Assembly: GCA_963169105.1 (NCBI GenBank)
Contig: OY720642.1
Span: 78,842,716 to 78,906,715, forward strand
DNA length: 64,000 nt
Direction: 5' to 3'
Source: Ceriagrion tenellum
Taxonomy: Eukaryota > Arthropoda > Insecta > Odonata > Coenagrionidae
Of the stretch, positions 21,621-32,836 are shown piece after piece. Both the position numbers and the translations under genes were made by a program. How positions within the stretch are numbered: the stretch's first letter is position 1; the number at the start of each line of letters is the position of its first letter. The notes under the pieces were generated by a model. The model had not been told where the DNA came from. It did not search any database and saw only the letters and a list, made by a program, of their open reading frames with translations.

Positions 21621-24600
21621 GCCATCAATGGTCACCATCTATGGTCTCACCATCGATGGTCACCGTTATATCTTACTATTTTTATGTAAATTTCTCCCCT
21701 CTGTGTTCCAATGGTTATACTCTCAACCTGCACCGACCTGTGGGAGACGGTAGATTCATGCATACTCATGAGCCCATTGAACCTGTGTGCGGGTGAAGAT
21801 CCTCTGTGGTGTTAAGTTATTTGGAATACTTTGGAATACAGAACTGTATTTTTTATCTTGGCGTCTCCCTTTCTCTATCCCTTAGGTCCTCGGCAGCATA
21901 TAGCTCTTACCCGACCCAATTCTTATCCGCCTTCCCTTCCGTCGCCTTATATGTCCCTGATGTTGTCCACGACGTCCTATCTAACACGAGACCTTTGAGA
22001 AGGAACACCAAATTGGCTCTGAATCGGAAAAGGAGCTGTGTTGGAGATGAGACAATGTGGGAATGGCGTTTTCCCGAATTTTCCCTGCACTCTTCTTCAT
22101 CCCCACTGAGCCCAAACTTCGTGTTAACTCAGTTAAAGTGACTTTAGGAGCTTATTGAAAATGAAAAGTTAAAAAAATTTATCAATTCAAAATTATGATC
22201 GTTTTTGTTTCATAATTAATGGAAATGGTGTTACGTTTTTTGTTGCCAGGTGGTAGGCAAAAGGGATATGCTTCTCTTATAAATGTTCTTGAAGTCAGAA
22301 CAAATTTGTTCTGGACATTCGTATTTCAAGGCAAAGCAACGTAAACACGTGATGCTCTTGTAAATCCTCAAATCAGAAGTGGTCTTTTTTGAATCTTGTG
22401 GAATAATATTTGAAAATGTTTTTAAGGCCTGAATCCTCATTACAACTTGTATTTTTGCCTCAGTGATTCAAAAAATGCCTTTAAAAATATTCTTGAACGT
22501 CAGATTTTGAAGAAATGGGTGAATAAAAGCATTACCTCATAGTAGCTCTAATTTATTTTTCTATCTGTTAAAGCTGTGTTTTAATGTTTACCTTTAGCGT
22601 ACGTCATTTTAAGATTAATGAGGATCTAAGGCACCAAATGCACTCTGATGTAAGGTAATGTGGCTTGACGAGGTAATTATATTAATGACGACAAACATTA
22701 GTAGCACTTATAGCTTTATTAAGTGTTGCGATTTTTCTTGACTAACTGATTTTTCTCATTTTTTACTGTGGGTATCTAGTCAACAAAATTCTTACGGTTT
22801 TTCCTTCAGGGTGAAAAGAGTTATAGGTTTTTTGAGATGCCATAATAAAGCTAAAATCTGCAGTCTTTAAAACCTCTCTAATTATTTCCTCCCACTCATT
22901 GAGCTTTTATTCCAAGGCATGAAACGGGAGTTGATATAAACCTTTGCCGGAAAAAAACTGGAAATATTTTTTTTCCGAGGGGATGCAGCGTTTTGAGCCC
23001 ACACCATTCGCGAATTCCCCGACATTTTCGACATGAATGGCACCGCAGTGCTTTCGCAGTTGAGTGCGGATTATTTTGAAGTTCAGCCGGCGCCGTTGAA
23101 GACGTTGGTAACTGACTCATTATTGTGTCTTTGGAAACGGGGAAAAATACTGCGAGAACGATCGTCACCGGCGGCTTTAAATGGGTCTTTCTTATTTCTG
23201 TGGTGATCCGGTTTTTTTCCGATACTGATGGTGTTATTTAGTGGCTTCCTGTTAATTTCTGTTAATGATAAATATTCACCGCGAGACCAAATCGGGGTAA
23301 AAGTAGACGTTCAAGACTTTGTAATCCAATCCCCATACGTCTGTTTACAATAATAAAATGTAGGATGGTAAAAAAATGCGCTTTTATCATCGAAAATTTG
23401 AATTTATCGTGCAAATACAGTTCCTTATGGGGGGCTTAGTATTTTCATTAATGAATCATCTCTTTTTTGCCAAATTTTTGATAATTAGATCTCAAATATT
23501 GCATTATATTATGGAGAATGAAATGTAGTTGAACACTATGATAAATCTGAGTATATCCTAGAATTGATGCCAGGTATTTCCGTTATTATTCGCTACCATT
23601 GTTTCGGGGGAAAGACTACAAGCGTAGTCGAAAGGAGGAATTGGCTAAAAAGCAAAATATTTTAGTCGAAAATTTTATTGACTTCTGTGTACTATAAAGT
23701 CGTGCATGTTGAAAGAGTTACTGGTTGAATGAGTCGACGCCATGTCTCTCTTAATAGAACTTGAGAAATTAACTGTTCAAAATGTTAATAATCAATCTAA
23801 GGATTAAGGCCATTCCATGACCCATTTTCATCTATTTTTGACGGGCCCCGTATTCGTTTTAAACTAAAAAATCCTACGTTTAAAACTCTTTATACCTAAA
23901 TGAACCAAATTTTACTTTCTGAATTTTGCCGCTTAAAGAATTTCATTGAAATTAAATTTCAAATTTCCTCGTTTGTTTCAGTTTTGCTGTTTTATCCCGA
24001 CATTCGTTGGTATATCTACATCCTTGAGAGTCTGTCTGTAAAATTGGAAACGTGGGCATGCTGTAAGTTATTTTATAATCTCTCCTCCTTTATCCTATGG
24101 AATTTCAAAATTTTTTGATTATTTTTAAGTAATGAAAATATCGGATTGATATTTTATAGATGTAAAAATACAATTACTTTCCTTTCCGTGATAGTGATCG
24201 GATGTGAAATGGGACTTCGATTAATTATCTGCTGTCTTCTTTTTAAAAAAATATTAAAACTTTTTTTACTTTTTATTTGCCACAAATATATTGGAATATG
24301 CTTTCAAAAGTAGAAATGAATCCTTGAAAAAATGGAATCTTAGGAATTATAACAATAATTTTAACCAAAGTTGATAGGAAAATTGGATTTAAAATACCTT
24401 TCCGCAAATAGTACAGTTCTAAGGGTGTCTCTTAATATATTTATTCTGTATTTTTCTACACATATGTCAATTTTCAACAACATTTTTATTGCCATAACTA
24501 TTTAGGCGAATATGAGAAATACACCATTTTCTATTTGGGCTGCATTGAGATGAACGCCACCTCATGATGGAGTCCTTGTCATGAGAATGTTTTTGATTAC

Positions 24601-27600
24601 CATCATATGGGTCCTCTAACATTAGTGTGCCTTGAATAATGTTGCCCTCTCGATTTATCGTATTATAGCAGCTGGTTCTGTTCATGTGTGCCATTTAGTC
24701 CGTATTCGAGTTATAGCCTGGTTCAGTTTAGTATTATGTTTTTTTTCTCTGAGTATAATGGATTGTACAATATTTTCCGATTAGATAGTTGCATTCATCT
24801 CTTTTCGCATCGTAATGTATGAATACTTCTACGTTTTTTACTGCAATGCCTCATCATTAGTAATTCCGTAAAATTAGGTCTAATACAATCGATTTGTTAT
24901 TTACAATATTGTTTTACACTGTGTCATATATCATATTTAGTGTCTCGATACTCACATCACTATTAATATAAGGCCACCCCTAGAGCGGCTGAATTTATTC
25001 TTAAACTTTAAAAGCTACTTAAGCATCATATTTTATGGTTGTCTGATGGAATACTTCTGCGAAAACCATTTCCGAACTGACTTTTGAACCACATATTATT
25101 GCCAGTGAAATAAAATATTTCTTAACCATATCCATGAATACACAAAGAGCTTTATAAAACACTCACTTGTTGCATTACTTATGTTTTATTGTTGTTGTAT
25201 TATTTCGTAATTTTACAAGATAGCGACAAGTATAAAGGAATTGCTGGTGCATAATTTAAAGGGGAAAATATATAGCACGTTGCCTGCAATCTTGTTGACT
25301 AGTCGGTAGCCCGGTTTTATCTCCCTTCAGATGTACTTGAAAGTCATTCATTTATGAAGATTAAGAGGCTTTCAATGGTACACTCTAACTCTCTCTCGTA
25401 AGTTACTGCTGATGTGTCTAAGGAAAAATTGAAACAATGAAGCAAAATAGAATATTAGGGCGATACACAGGAGATTGAATGAAAAAACGTTCATCGTCGT
25501 GTTCATTCCTCTACACACTGCGTTTTATAAAGAAAACTTGTAGGGCATTTTTTTAGCGTCCCATTGATTCTCCCGTACAAGTCAAATAGGCGGTAAAGTG
25601 ACCAGGCCACTGACCTACAACTCCTTTAACCCCTCATCCACGCATCAGGTTTTCATCCTGGCGAAACCCATTGAACCCGCTTGGCGTTAACCATTAATTA
25701 ACGATTGGCGTTAACCGCCAGGAAACCATTAATTAAATGTTCCAACTACATGAATATCTTTGGTAACGTTAAAAGCTGGAGAGTTAGAGGCATTTGAGGA
25801 TAATTGAACGAATAACTCGACAATTTGTCAGCGACTTTTTACAGTGCGTGCGAGAAAGAATTTATCTGCATATTTTTTAATACCACGAAAGCCATTTGTT
25901 TAAACTGAGTTGCCTGTAGCTAGAGTTACACAGCGTTTTATGCATTGTTAAGCGAAATTCTCTATTTGAAATGAGAGATGAGTATAGATTATGCAACGGT
26001 TTTATTTTTATTCAGAAGTGGTAAAGTATGACGTTGACATGAGGTTGACGTATACATGAGGAATCGGTAGGTGAAAGAAGATACCCCATTATCCTCCCTA
26101 ATGGCTAGGGTCCATTCGCCGAATTCGAAAGCTGAGACAGCTTTTCGAGTGATCACTTACTCATTCACCCTCTCACCCAAGCGATTCCTGCTTTAAATGA
26201 CGCAATGTGGACTGCTTATCTGTCCTGAAATTTTAATGCTCAAGAAATTGTCAAACGTGAAACGCTTGTATTGACCAACCTTCCAGACTCACCTTTCTTC
26301 CCAATTAACCTTTCGGTTCCTCGGTGAGCTGAATTCCATTTTTCACCTCCCAGCGGTGTTATTTCACAATTACGTCTCCCATTATCTTTCTTTCCAATTA
26401 TCCTATTCCTTAACAATCCATATTCCAGCTCCTTACGTTTCCCCTTTTCTCTCTAGCTTTCTCCTTAACTGTGCCTACGCCTCCTCGAGCACTTATTGAG
26501 CACTTCTCTTTCCTCCTAGCACTTCATTAAAGCATCCGCCGTGTGCCTCCAATTACTTTCCATTTTAGTTGATTTTTCGAAAAAAAAAGTGGTAGGAACA
26601 GAGTGAAGTCGTGGTGCATCTAGTAGTGTTGACTATCTTTCCTCCACATCTTATCCTATACCTCAAATAACCATTTTTCTTTCTTTAAATTTCTTTGAAT
26701 TAAAATTTCTTTTTTTATGATACCTTTATCTACTATGATTACCTCATACTTTTTTCTCGTGAATTGGAATATTTTTGTCTAATTGCTTGTTTGTTGTAAC
26801 TTTTAGATAAGTTTTTAAAGAACATCATGGAAAATGAAGAGTGCGATGTTAGGTCGTGATCCAATGCCTCCATATAGCATTTAGAGTCTCATAAATCATT
26901 GTTAAGTGGATTTTTTAGCTCATTATTGTTAACAATTAAGTATTAAATCGTTAAATTCTATGGATAAGAGATTTGCTTAACATCAGTTACTTGCCCCGGA
27001 AGTTTTTATAGGATGTAAATTTTAGAATAAGGCTGCTTCAAGAATATTGTGTTACATTATTACAATATCCTCAATCAACAAAATCGAGTATGATTTTTCA
27101 ATTAATGCGTTATAGTAATCATCTTCTCACTTCGCGAAACAAATATCCTGATGATCCCATCAAAAGGCCCCGCTGGACGACTAGACCGATAGTCGTGAAA
27201 GGCCAAATCTATAAAAAAGGACAGTTTTTATTTGATAGTTTACACAATAATTCGAAAATGATTGCGAAGTTTCTAGTGAATTCCTGTTACATTTTTCTGC
27301 TGTACAACTTTTTTGTCCAAAGAGACGCATATAGCTGTTTTATGTATACACGATAAGACTTAAGAGAGATAATAAGGAAAGAGAATGTTTTTGGGGTTTG
27401 CTGAGAATAAGAGATTTCGTTATGGAAGGGAAAACATGAAATTAAAATTGTATCTACCTTTGTTTATCTCTGGAGGAGGAAAAAGGTCGGGTTTATTATA
27501 ATTGAAAAGAAAAACATCTTGGTCAGAAGAAAAATTACTGTAGTAGGAGGAGTCGGTTGGGGATGTTCGGTCTGTCATCGCGTTGAATGCTGACATTGTG

Positions 27601-27788
27601 GAAAAACATGGACGAAGCGATTCGCGCGCGTCGAGCATCTTCTCGCCCTTCAACGACTTCAAATTGCAGAAAAGGATATCATTCGATGGAGAGCCGTGTC
27701 GGGAAGAAAGTCATTAAACAAACTCCAGAAGATTTGTTAGGCCAGGACTCTGAGCTCGTTATTAAAACTTCGTGGAGGGCACATTTTT
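21621..27788. other. Gene-free region
   Basis: No gene or bounded element recognised. At 21628-21666 a short motif of the form ATCRATGGTCACCAT is repeated in tandem and in inverted form. Around 25680-25735 the motif GGCGTTAACC is repeated. The minus-strand open frames at 22896-23168 and 24467-24694 lack any domain that I can name. Confidence 0.5.
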
Positions 27789-28540
27789 GAAAGGAACCTC
27801 TGTGGTCATGCCTTATTTCATAATCAGTAAAGCTGGTAACAAAAATTGGAGATTTTTTCGCCTTTAATGGATTTCATTTTTCATTAGGTCTATTTTTGTA
27901 TATTGATAGCTTAATAAGATTAATATTTTTATCAGTTATAAATTATCTTCGCCTTTCGTTGCCATTCAAAAAATTTATTTTGTTAGTCACCTTTTAGGTT
28001 TTTATTAAATCTCGCAGGAAGTACCAAGAAACGCTTCAAATTATTTTTTAACCAAAGTTGAAAAGAGTAAAAATTAAATTTATAAGTTTGAAACGAAGCG
28101 AAAGAGGTCAATAATACTTTTTCGTATTTTAACAGACTACTTTTAGTGGCAGTTTTTCCTGAATGAAGCAGATAATCTGTATTTATGGTGAAGAACCTCA
28201 GTAGTCATGGCTTAAATGTAACCAGGGAAGCTGATTACAAATCTTTGTGATGTTTTAATCTTGAATGGATTTAATTTCAATCACTTCTGTTTTCCGTCAT
28301 TTGTATGTAAATTAGATTAATATTATTATTAGTTTTTAGTAACCACCGTCTTTCGTTACCATTCAACGACTTTATTTACTTTGTTTCGCTGTGCTGGTAT
28401 ACATAAAAATTTATCAAAAAATGGCGTGCCAGAGATTAATATGTGATGTAATAATATTTTGCCGGACTTTAACAGACTGTTTTTTTAGCCTTTTTTGTGA
28501 GTGAAGCAGATATACTATTATTATTATTATGAAAGGAGCA
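27789..28540 (+). repeat. Old tandem duplication, two units of about 350-390 bp
   Basis: Unit 1 (about 27789-28180) and unit 2 (about 28185-28540) share, in the same order: GAACCTCWGTRGTCATG, AAGCTGRTWACAAA, AATGGATTT, a TTAATATT...ATCAGTT block, CTTTCGTTRCCATTCAA and, near each end, TTTAACAGACT followed by TGAATGAAGCAGAT or TGAGTGAAGCAGAT. The units are well diverged and have no open frame. This is a non-coding duplication or two tandem copies of an unclassified repeat. Confidence 0.65.
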
Positions 28541-29589
28541 AATTTTACTTTCATTGAAGCTCCTTATCTAATTAAAGAGAAGGCGCGTCAAATTTAATTG
28601 ATTTTGTCCAATAAATTGTTCTTTTAAAAGAAAATTGCTTCCAAATAATATGCTTAAATACTCCTTTAGATAACTGCGAGGTAGGAGTTCCAGCATTGTA
28701 TTTTACTTGCGCATGTATGATCGTGCTTAGAAACTTATGTGGATCCTCGCGTTACTTGCCCAATGCTTTTGCTGTAACAAGCAGATATCCCTTGGACGTT
28801 ACAGTTAGTTAATCCTTACGGCGTTGAATATATCGAAAAATATATCATGTCTGTTATTTTTGTTTTTATTAAGAAGCATATGCCGTGTAAGTAAAATGCT
28901 GATAGAATTGTTCTGGCTCTTTTTGATATCGCTGATTGTGTCATTCAGTTAACGTCAGCTACTGTAGTATAGTTTTAATGTATCATGAAATTGATCGAAT
29001 TAAATAACAACAGTTTTTGTGTTTACTCTATCCATATTCCCGTAAAAATACGCATCGATTTCTCACTTAAAGCTATCACTTTCAGCTTAGTTCAAGTTTT
29101 GTCATGAGGGCGTGTAATATAATTTGTAAGAGGTTATCAATCCTTCCTAGAAATTTACCTTGCTGTATTTTTTATTTTAAGGGTTAGTGGTGTGTTGTTT
29201 TCCTCATTACTCTGATTATTCTTAAGTAAATATAAGTTCTTCTTTATAGAAATAGCTTGTTTCCTTGAGTACGCGTTAAGAAGCGAGTATAATATTTTAT
29301 TTTACACAGACCAACAGTGGTTTTGGTGTCGGGATATTTTGAGCTGATTTCATCTGACTTTGATGCCCTGAATTTAAATATGGCATAAGGGTTTTACCTT
29401 GGAGCTCAAATTTAAAAGGTATTACATTTTGGTGAATTATACGTTGCACTATTTTAAATGAAATCCATGGATCATATTAAAAACATAAACAAGGATATTA
29501 TTTTATTTTTTCAAATGTTAAAATAACATAAAAATCTTAGAGAATATTACAGTAGTATTTATTTAATTACAAAGAGCAAGAATGATGAA
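28541..29589. other. Gene-free AT-rich region
   Basis: No gene seen. The right part (about 29440-29590) lies 3' of the minus-strand pseudogene copy and may include its old 3' untranslated region. Confidence 0.45.
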
Positions 29590-30670
29590 AATGTTATCGA
29601 TGCAACCATCTATACACTGAACACTTCGGATACTTCTTTTCCGTGACATTCTTGAATGCATTTTGGAACAGACCCAGCGATAATTAACCATCATGTGCGT
29701 ATCCCATCTTCCTAGGTTGCAGTCCTCCATAGTTTTATTGTCCTGGTGAAATCTTTCACCTTGTTCCTTACTAGTGTCTCCAAAACTTTCAGGAAATCGG
29801 TATAAAGGCTGTTTAAATAGTGCACCTTAATGCTCATGTTACACCCAAGGGAGCTAAAACAGTTTAGCATCTAGTTTGCCAGTTCAACACAGTTATCAGC
29901 TTAGCGTTGGTCCAGAAATTTTTGATAACTTCATCAAAGGAAGTCCAGGCTTTTCGGTTTGCTTCATACATGAAATTTACGAAGCCAGGTTCCTAAATGA
30001 GTTGTCTTATTTGTGGGCCGCGTAATATTCCTGCATTAATTTTTTCCGTACTACACTTGGCATTTTTTCCCTATTATATGCAAAAAAATTATCTGTTCTT
30101 ATCGTGAGCCTTTACAAACTGCTTCATTAGGCCAAGCTTGATATGCAGTGGAAGAAAGATGATTTTCTCTCGTCCAACTTAGGGGTCGTTAATGACACTC
30201 TTTTCCCCAATGTCCATGTCATCTCTCTTAGGCCACTTGATTCTAACCCAGTGGTGTGTTTTGTCTCTGCTATCCCAGGGGCACACAAAGCAAGGATATT
30301 TAGTGTAACCATTTTGCTGTCCAAGGAGAAAGTTTACCATTTTTAAGTCCATGCAAATCACCCATTGATGTTCATGATACTTTATCTTCTTTCATTTTCG
30401 TTGATCAAGCAATTGGTATTGAATCATATTTGTGCCCATTGTGTAGAAGGACACATTTCAAACTTCGCTTTCAGCTGTCAATAAATAGGCGCCAATCATC
30501 TGAAAAATATTCAGGAAGACCCATTTTCATAGGAGTCCTCTAAGATCGTGACAAAATACAATATTGTCTTCTTGAGAGAAGCAGAGTAACAGATCCTTTT
30601 CTCTTGTACAATAAAAGGTAATTTTAGTTCCTTGATTCCAGTAAATTTTTGTCGTTCAACTTGGAAGCAG

Positions 30671-30888
30671 GCCTCGGTGGCGGCGGGGTAAAGTCCTCGG
30701 ATAAAAATCCTCGCCTGCCAAACCGAAGGTCGCGGGTTCGAGTCCCGCCGGGGTAGGATATTTACACCTCCCTGGGCATGGTTGTGAGTGTTCGTCATAA
30801 TTGAGTTAATTGTAAGAGAGGACTGTACTGGCCTAAATTCGCTCGAAATAAAAAGACAAATTATTATTATTATTATTATTATTATTAA
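30671..30888 (+). mobile_element. tRNA-derived SINE with (ATT)n tail
   Basis: The 5' part is tRNA-like. The B box GGTTCGAGTCC is perfect (30735-30745) within a perfect T-stem, GCGGG...CCCGC. A plausible A-box region, GTGGCGGCGGGG, lies upstream. The body then runs through a non-tRNA part (CCTGGGCATGGTTGTGAG...) to a tail of about eight ATT/TTA units ending near 30887. This is the layout of a Pol III-transcribed, LINE-mobilised SINE. It interrupts the minus-strand pseudogene between the codons for SKEASGL and LASKLND, so it is younger than that copy. No convincing target-site duplication was visible. It is not a functional tRNA gene: the acceptor and anticodon stems do not form a proper cloverleaf. 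Confidence 0.75.
30735..30745 (+). promoter_or_regulatory. Pol III internal promoter B box of the SINE
   Basis: GGTTCGAGTCC matches the B-box consensus GGTTCGANTCC exactly and sits in the T-loop position of the tRNA-like head. Confidence 0.75.
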
Positions 30889-30960
30889 TCCAGAAGCTTC
30901 TTTTGACAGGTTGAGGTATTTGATGTTGAGGTTTGAAAGAGTTTCAGGCGTAACCTTGTG

Positions 30961-32745
30961 GAAATATTCAACATCCATACTGATAAGAATGAAAAGACGA
31001 TAGTAAATTTCCACACTATTTTAATAAGCATCGATCATGGTTTCAACATTTATGTCAATATGAAATTGTGAATAGCCTGGATAATATTTGTAATGACGTA
31101 GTTTTTATGACTCAATCACCTCTTTTGGATGTAAGTCTCCCTACACGTCCTGGGACCCAGTAATCTGGTTATTGTTTTTTGACCTTCAACTCCACCTGTT
31201 CTTATTTCCTCCTATTTCTGGTTTCCCCAACTATTGTTTCCTCGTTATTACGTCACTTTGAACACCTCCACCTCCCTTACTCTCTCCACCGTCAGAACCT
31301 ACCCCTTCCCCACCGCCACCTCCGTTACCCCACACCTAACTGTGTTTTGCTAAGGTGTGAATATTGTGATGGTAGGTGTCTTGCCCCAGCTTTTCCTCGT
31401 TGTGCGCGATCCCAGGGCGAGCGATGTTTCTTTTAAATTTACGTAGGTTCGAGCGGTAGGGTTCCGACGACACATGTTCAGCGGTTGAATGGGGTTTACT
31501 TCGATTGTCTTTTGTCTGTGACCGGGTCTGCGCCTAATTTATTTCATTCAGTCTGGAGCTCGCACTCTGTTTCTGTAGTGATGTTTCTGTAGCTCTCACT
31601 CTGGAGCTCTGTTTCTGTAGGTCTGCCTCTGGGGCTATGTGCTCTCTGGATTTGTCTAACCTAAGACGAGGTTAGCCGACAGGACACGTGCAGCGACAAA
31701 GTGGATGCGAGTAACAAAAACGTCGAGGCCATTGTGGGGCAGAAAGGGACGTCGGTGGGAAAGAGGAAGGACCAAAGTGGAATCACAGTATCGACAGATC
31801 AACCCAGGCTTCCCGTGGACACGCAGTGGTTTGCGCCAAAGCTCGGTGCGACCACGCTAGAGGCAATATCAGCTAATTCCACATCGGGATAACGCATCAG
31901 CTCGAGAAGAGCGGTGTGACAGCCGGGGACCACATCCGAAAGCTTAAGTATTTTAAGTAAGCATTTTCCACAATTTCCCTTCCCAGGAAGATCGACTGAT
32001 CCTCCATCTATATCCCGCATTCGTGCCATCTTCTGGAACCGCGTGTGAAAGTAATCGATTCGATTCCTAAAGTAAAGAAACAGTTCATTAAAGTCAGTGA
32101 CAACCAATCATATTTGTAACCATTGTACCGCTCAAATCAAGCACAGACTTAATTTAAAGTACGAGCGAGGAGCTTGTTAAAAGCTGGTTTAAAATCTCAG
32201 TTGCTCAGAGGCAGAGCGTTAAGGTCATCATATCATTGTTGTTCCGTATTTTCTGAGGCTTTCACCTTTGTTTCATTTGAAATCACCCACATCCGTCATT
32301 AGTGTGTAACAATTGTTGCCAAGTTTTTTTTGTCAATTTTCTATTCAGTCTAGTTTCATGGATTTCATTTTTGTGTCATATGTCAATCATTCCCATCCCT
32401 CACAAGGTTTAGGCATAACGCATATTTCCATGTCATTTTGTGAATGAGTCGATTAAGTGGGTCAATAAATGCCAATTGTCTTTGTAAAGCGTGTGTGGTC
32501 GTTCCTCTAGATTGTTCTGAACCCGCAGTGCAAGCCAACTATTGCCATTTCGCGTGCAAGTACGTTTCGCGTGCTGTCGAATTCACCCCCTGCAGGTAAG
32601 CTCAATCCTCGCTCGACTGGCTGTAGGTGGACCGGCAGTCTGCTGTTTGGTGCGGTGCCCGTGTCAAGTGCATTCGAATTCTTTCCCTTCCTTTCCCACC
32701 TGTTTTCGGGGAACGGGAAGCTTGTCGGTCACGCATCGACAGAGC
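30961..32745. other. Region with GC-richer stretches, no supported gene
   Basis: From about 31440 to 32110 and again from 32510 the sequence is GC-richer than average. At 31553-31640 short motifs (CTCTGTTTCTGTAG, CTGGAGCTC) recur as an imperfect tandem array. A 102-residue minus-strand frame at 31799-32107 and a 63-residue plus-strand frame at 31701-31892 overlap each other. Neither has a domain I can name, so neither is called. A host exon here cannot be excluded. Confidence 0.35.
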
Positions 32746-32836
32746 AAGGAGGGTTGCGACGGAGAAGGTTCCGTCACAACCCTCCTTTGTACTTGTTTGT
32801 ACCTTGAGAATGGCATAAAGCGCCGAAACCATGGTC
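32746..32836 (+). repeat. Inverted repeat next to a possible Penelope-like 3' tail
   Basis: AAGGAGGGTTGCGACGGA (32746-32763) and TCCGTCACAACCCTCCTT (32770-32787) form an 18-bp stem with one mismatch and a 6-nt loop. About 16 bp further, TTGAGAATGGC...GCGCCGAAACC (32803-32830) resembles the short 'TGA..A.GGC...GCC GAAAC' tail that I associate with Penelope-like elements. The overlapping open frames here do not look coding. The link to PLEs is inference from a short motif. Confidence 0.4.

Larger units (their letters stand above)
29590..30960 (-). pseudogene. Second, 5'-truncated copy of the 6.9-kb gene family
   Basis: Read on the minus strand, pieces in several frames align in order with the pseudogene at 6931-8589. 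They are LNLSKEASGL (interrupted by a SINE), LASKLNDKNLL, TKITFYCTREKDLLL, DDWRLFIDS, KMVNFLLGQQ, GYTKYPCFVCPWDSRDKTHH, LPLHIKLGLMKQFVKA, ILRGPQIRQLI, EVIKNFW and KEQGERFHQDNKTMED with MMVNYRW near the end. The GTK...FYxxRE, FIDS, CxxC-W-D-S-R, HIKLG, GPQIR and EQGERFHQD blocks are shared with the other copy. It has many stops and frameshifts, and the N-terminal zinc-binding third is missing or unrecognisable. At amino-acid level it differs enough from the 6.9-kb copy (WDSRDKTHH, LGLMKQFVKA) to suggest a separate sublineage and not a recent duplicate. Function of the family is not established; see the entry at 6931. Confidence 0.8.

Noticed and set aside
20882..22141. Plus-strand frames of 74-150 residues
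   Set aside because: They are largely antisense to, or adjacent to, the minus-strand reverse-transcriptase remnant, and follow pyrimidine-rich composition.
22896..23168. 90-residue minus-strand frame with a CHSCRKC cysteine cluster
   Set aside because: The cysteine spacing does not fit a known finger, and there is no flanking support for an exon.
30671..30760. Possible tRNA gene
   Set aside because: The T-arm and B box are perfect, but acceptor, D and anticodon stems do not form a cloverleaf, and the body and ATT tail show it is a SINE.
30862..30887. (ATT)n microsatellite as an independent feature
   Set aside because: It is the 3' tail of the SINE and is described there.
30511..31014. 167-residue minus-strand open frame as a real gene
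   Set aside because: It is a chance read-through from the pseudogene copy into the SINE and out again in a wrong frame. The poly-isoleucine run is the ATT tail.
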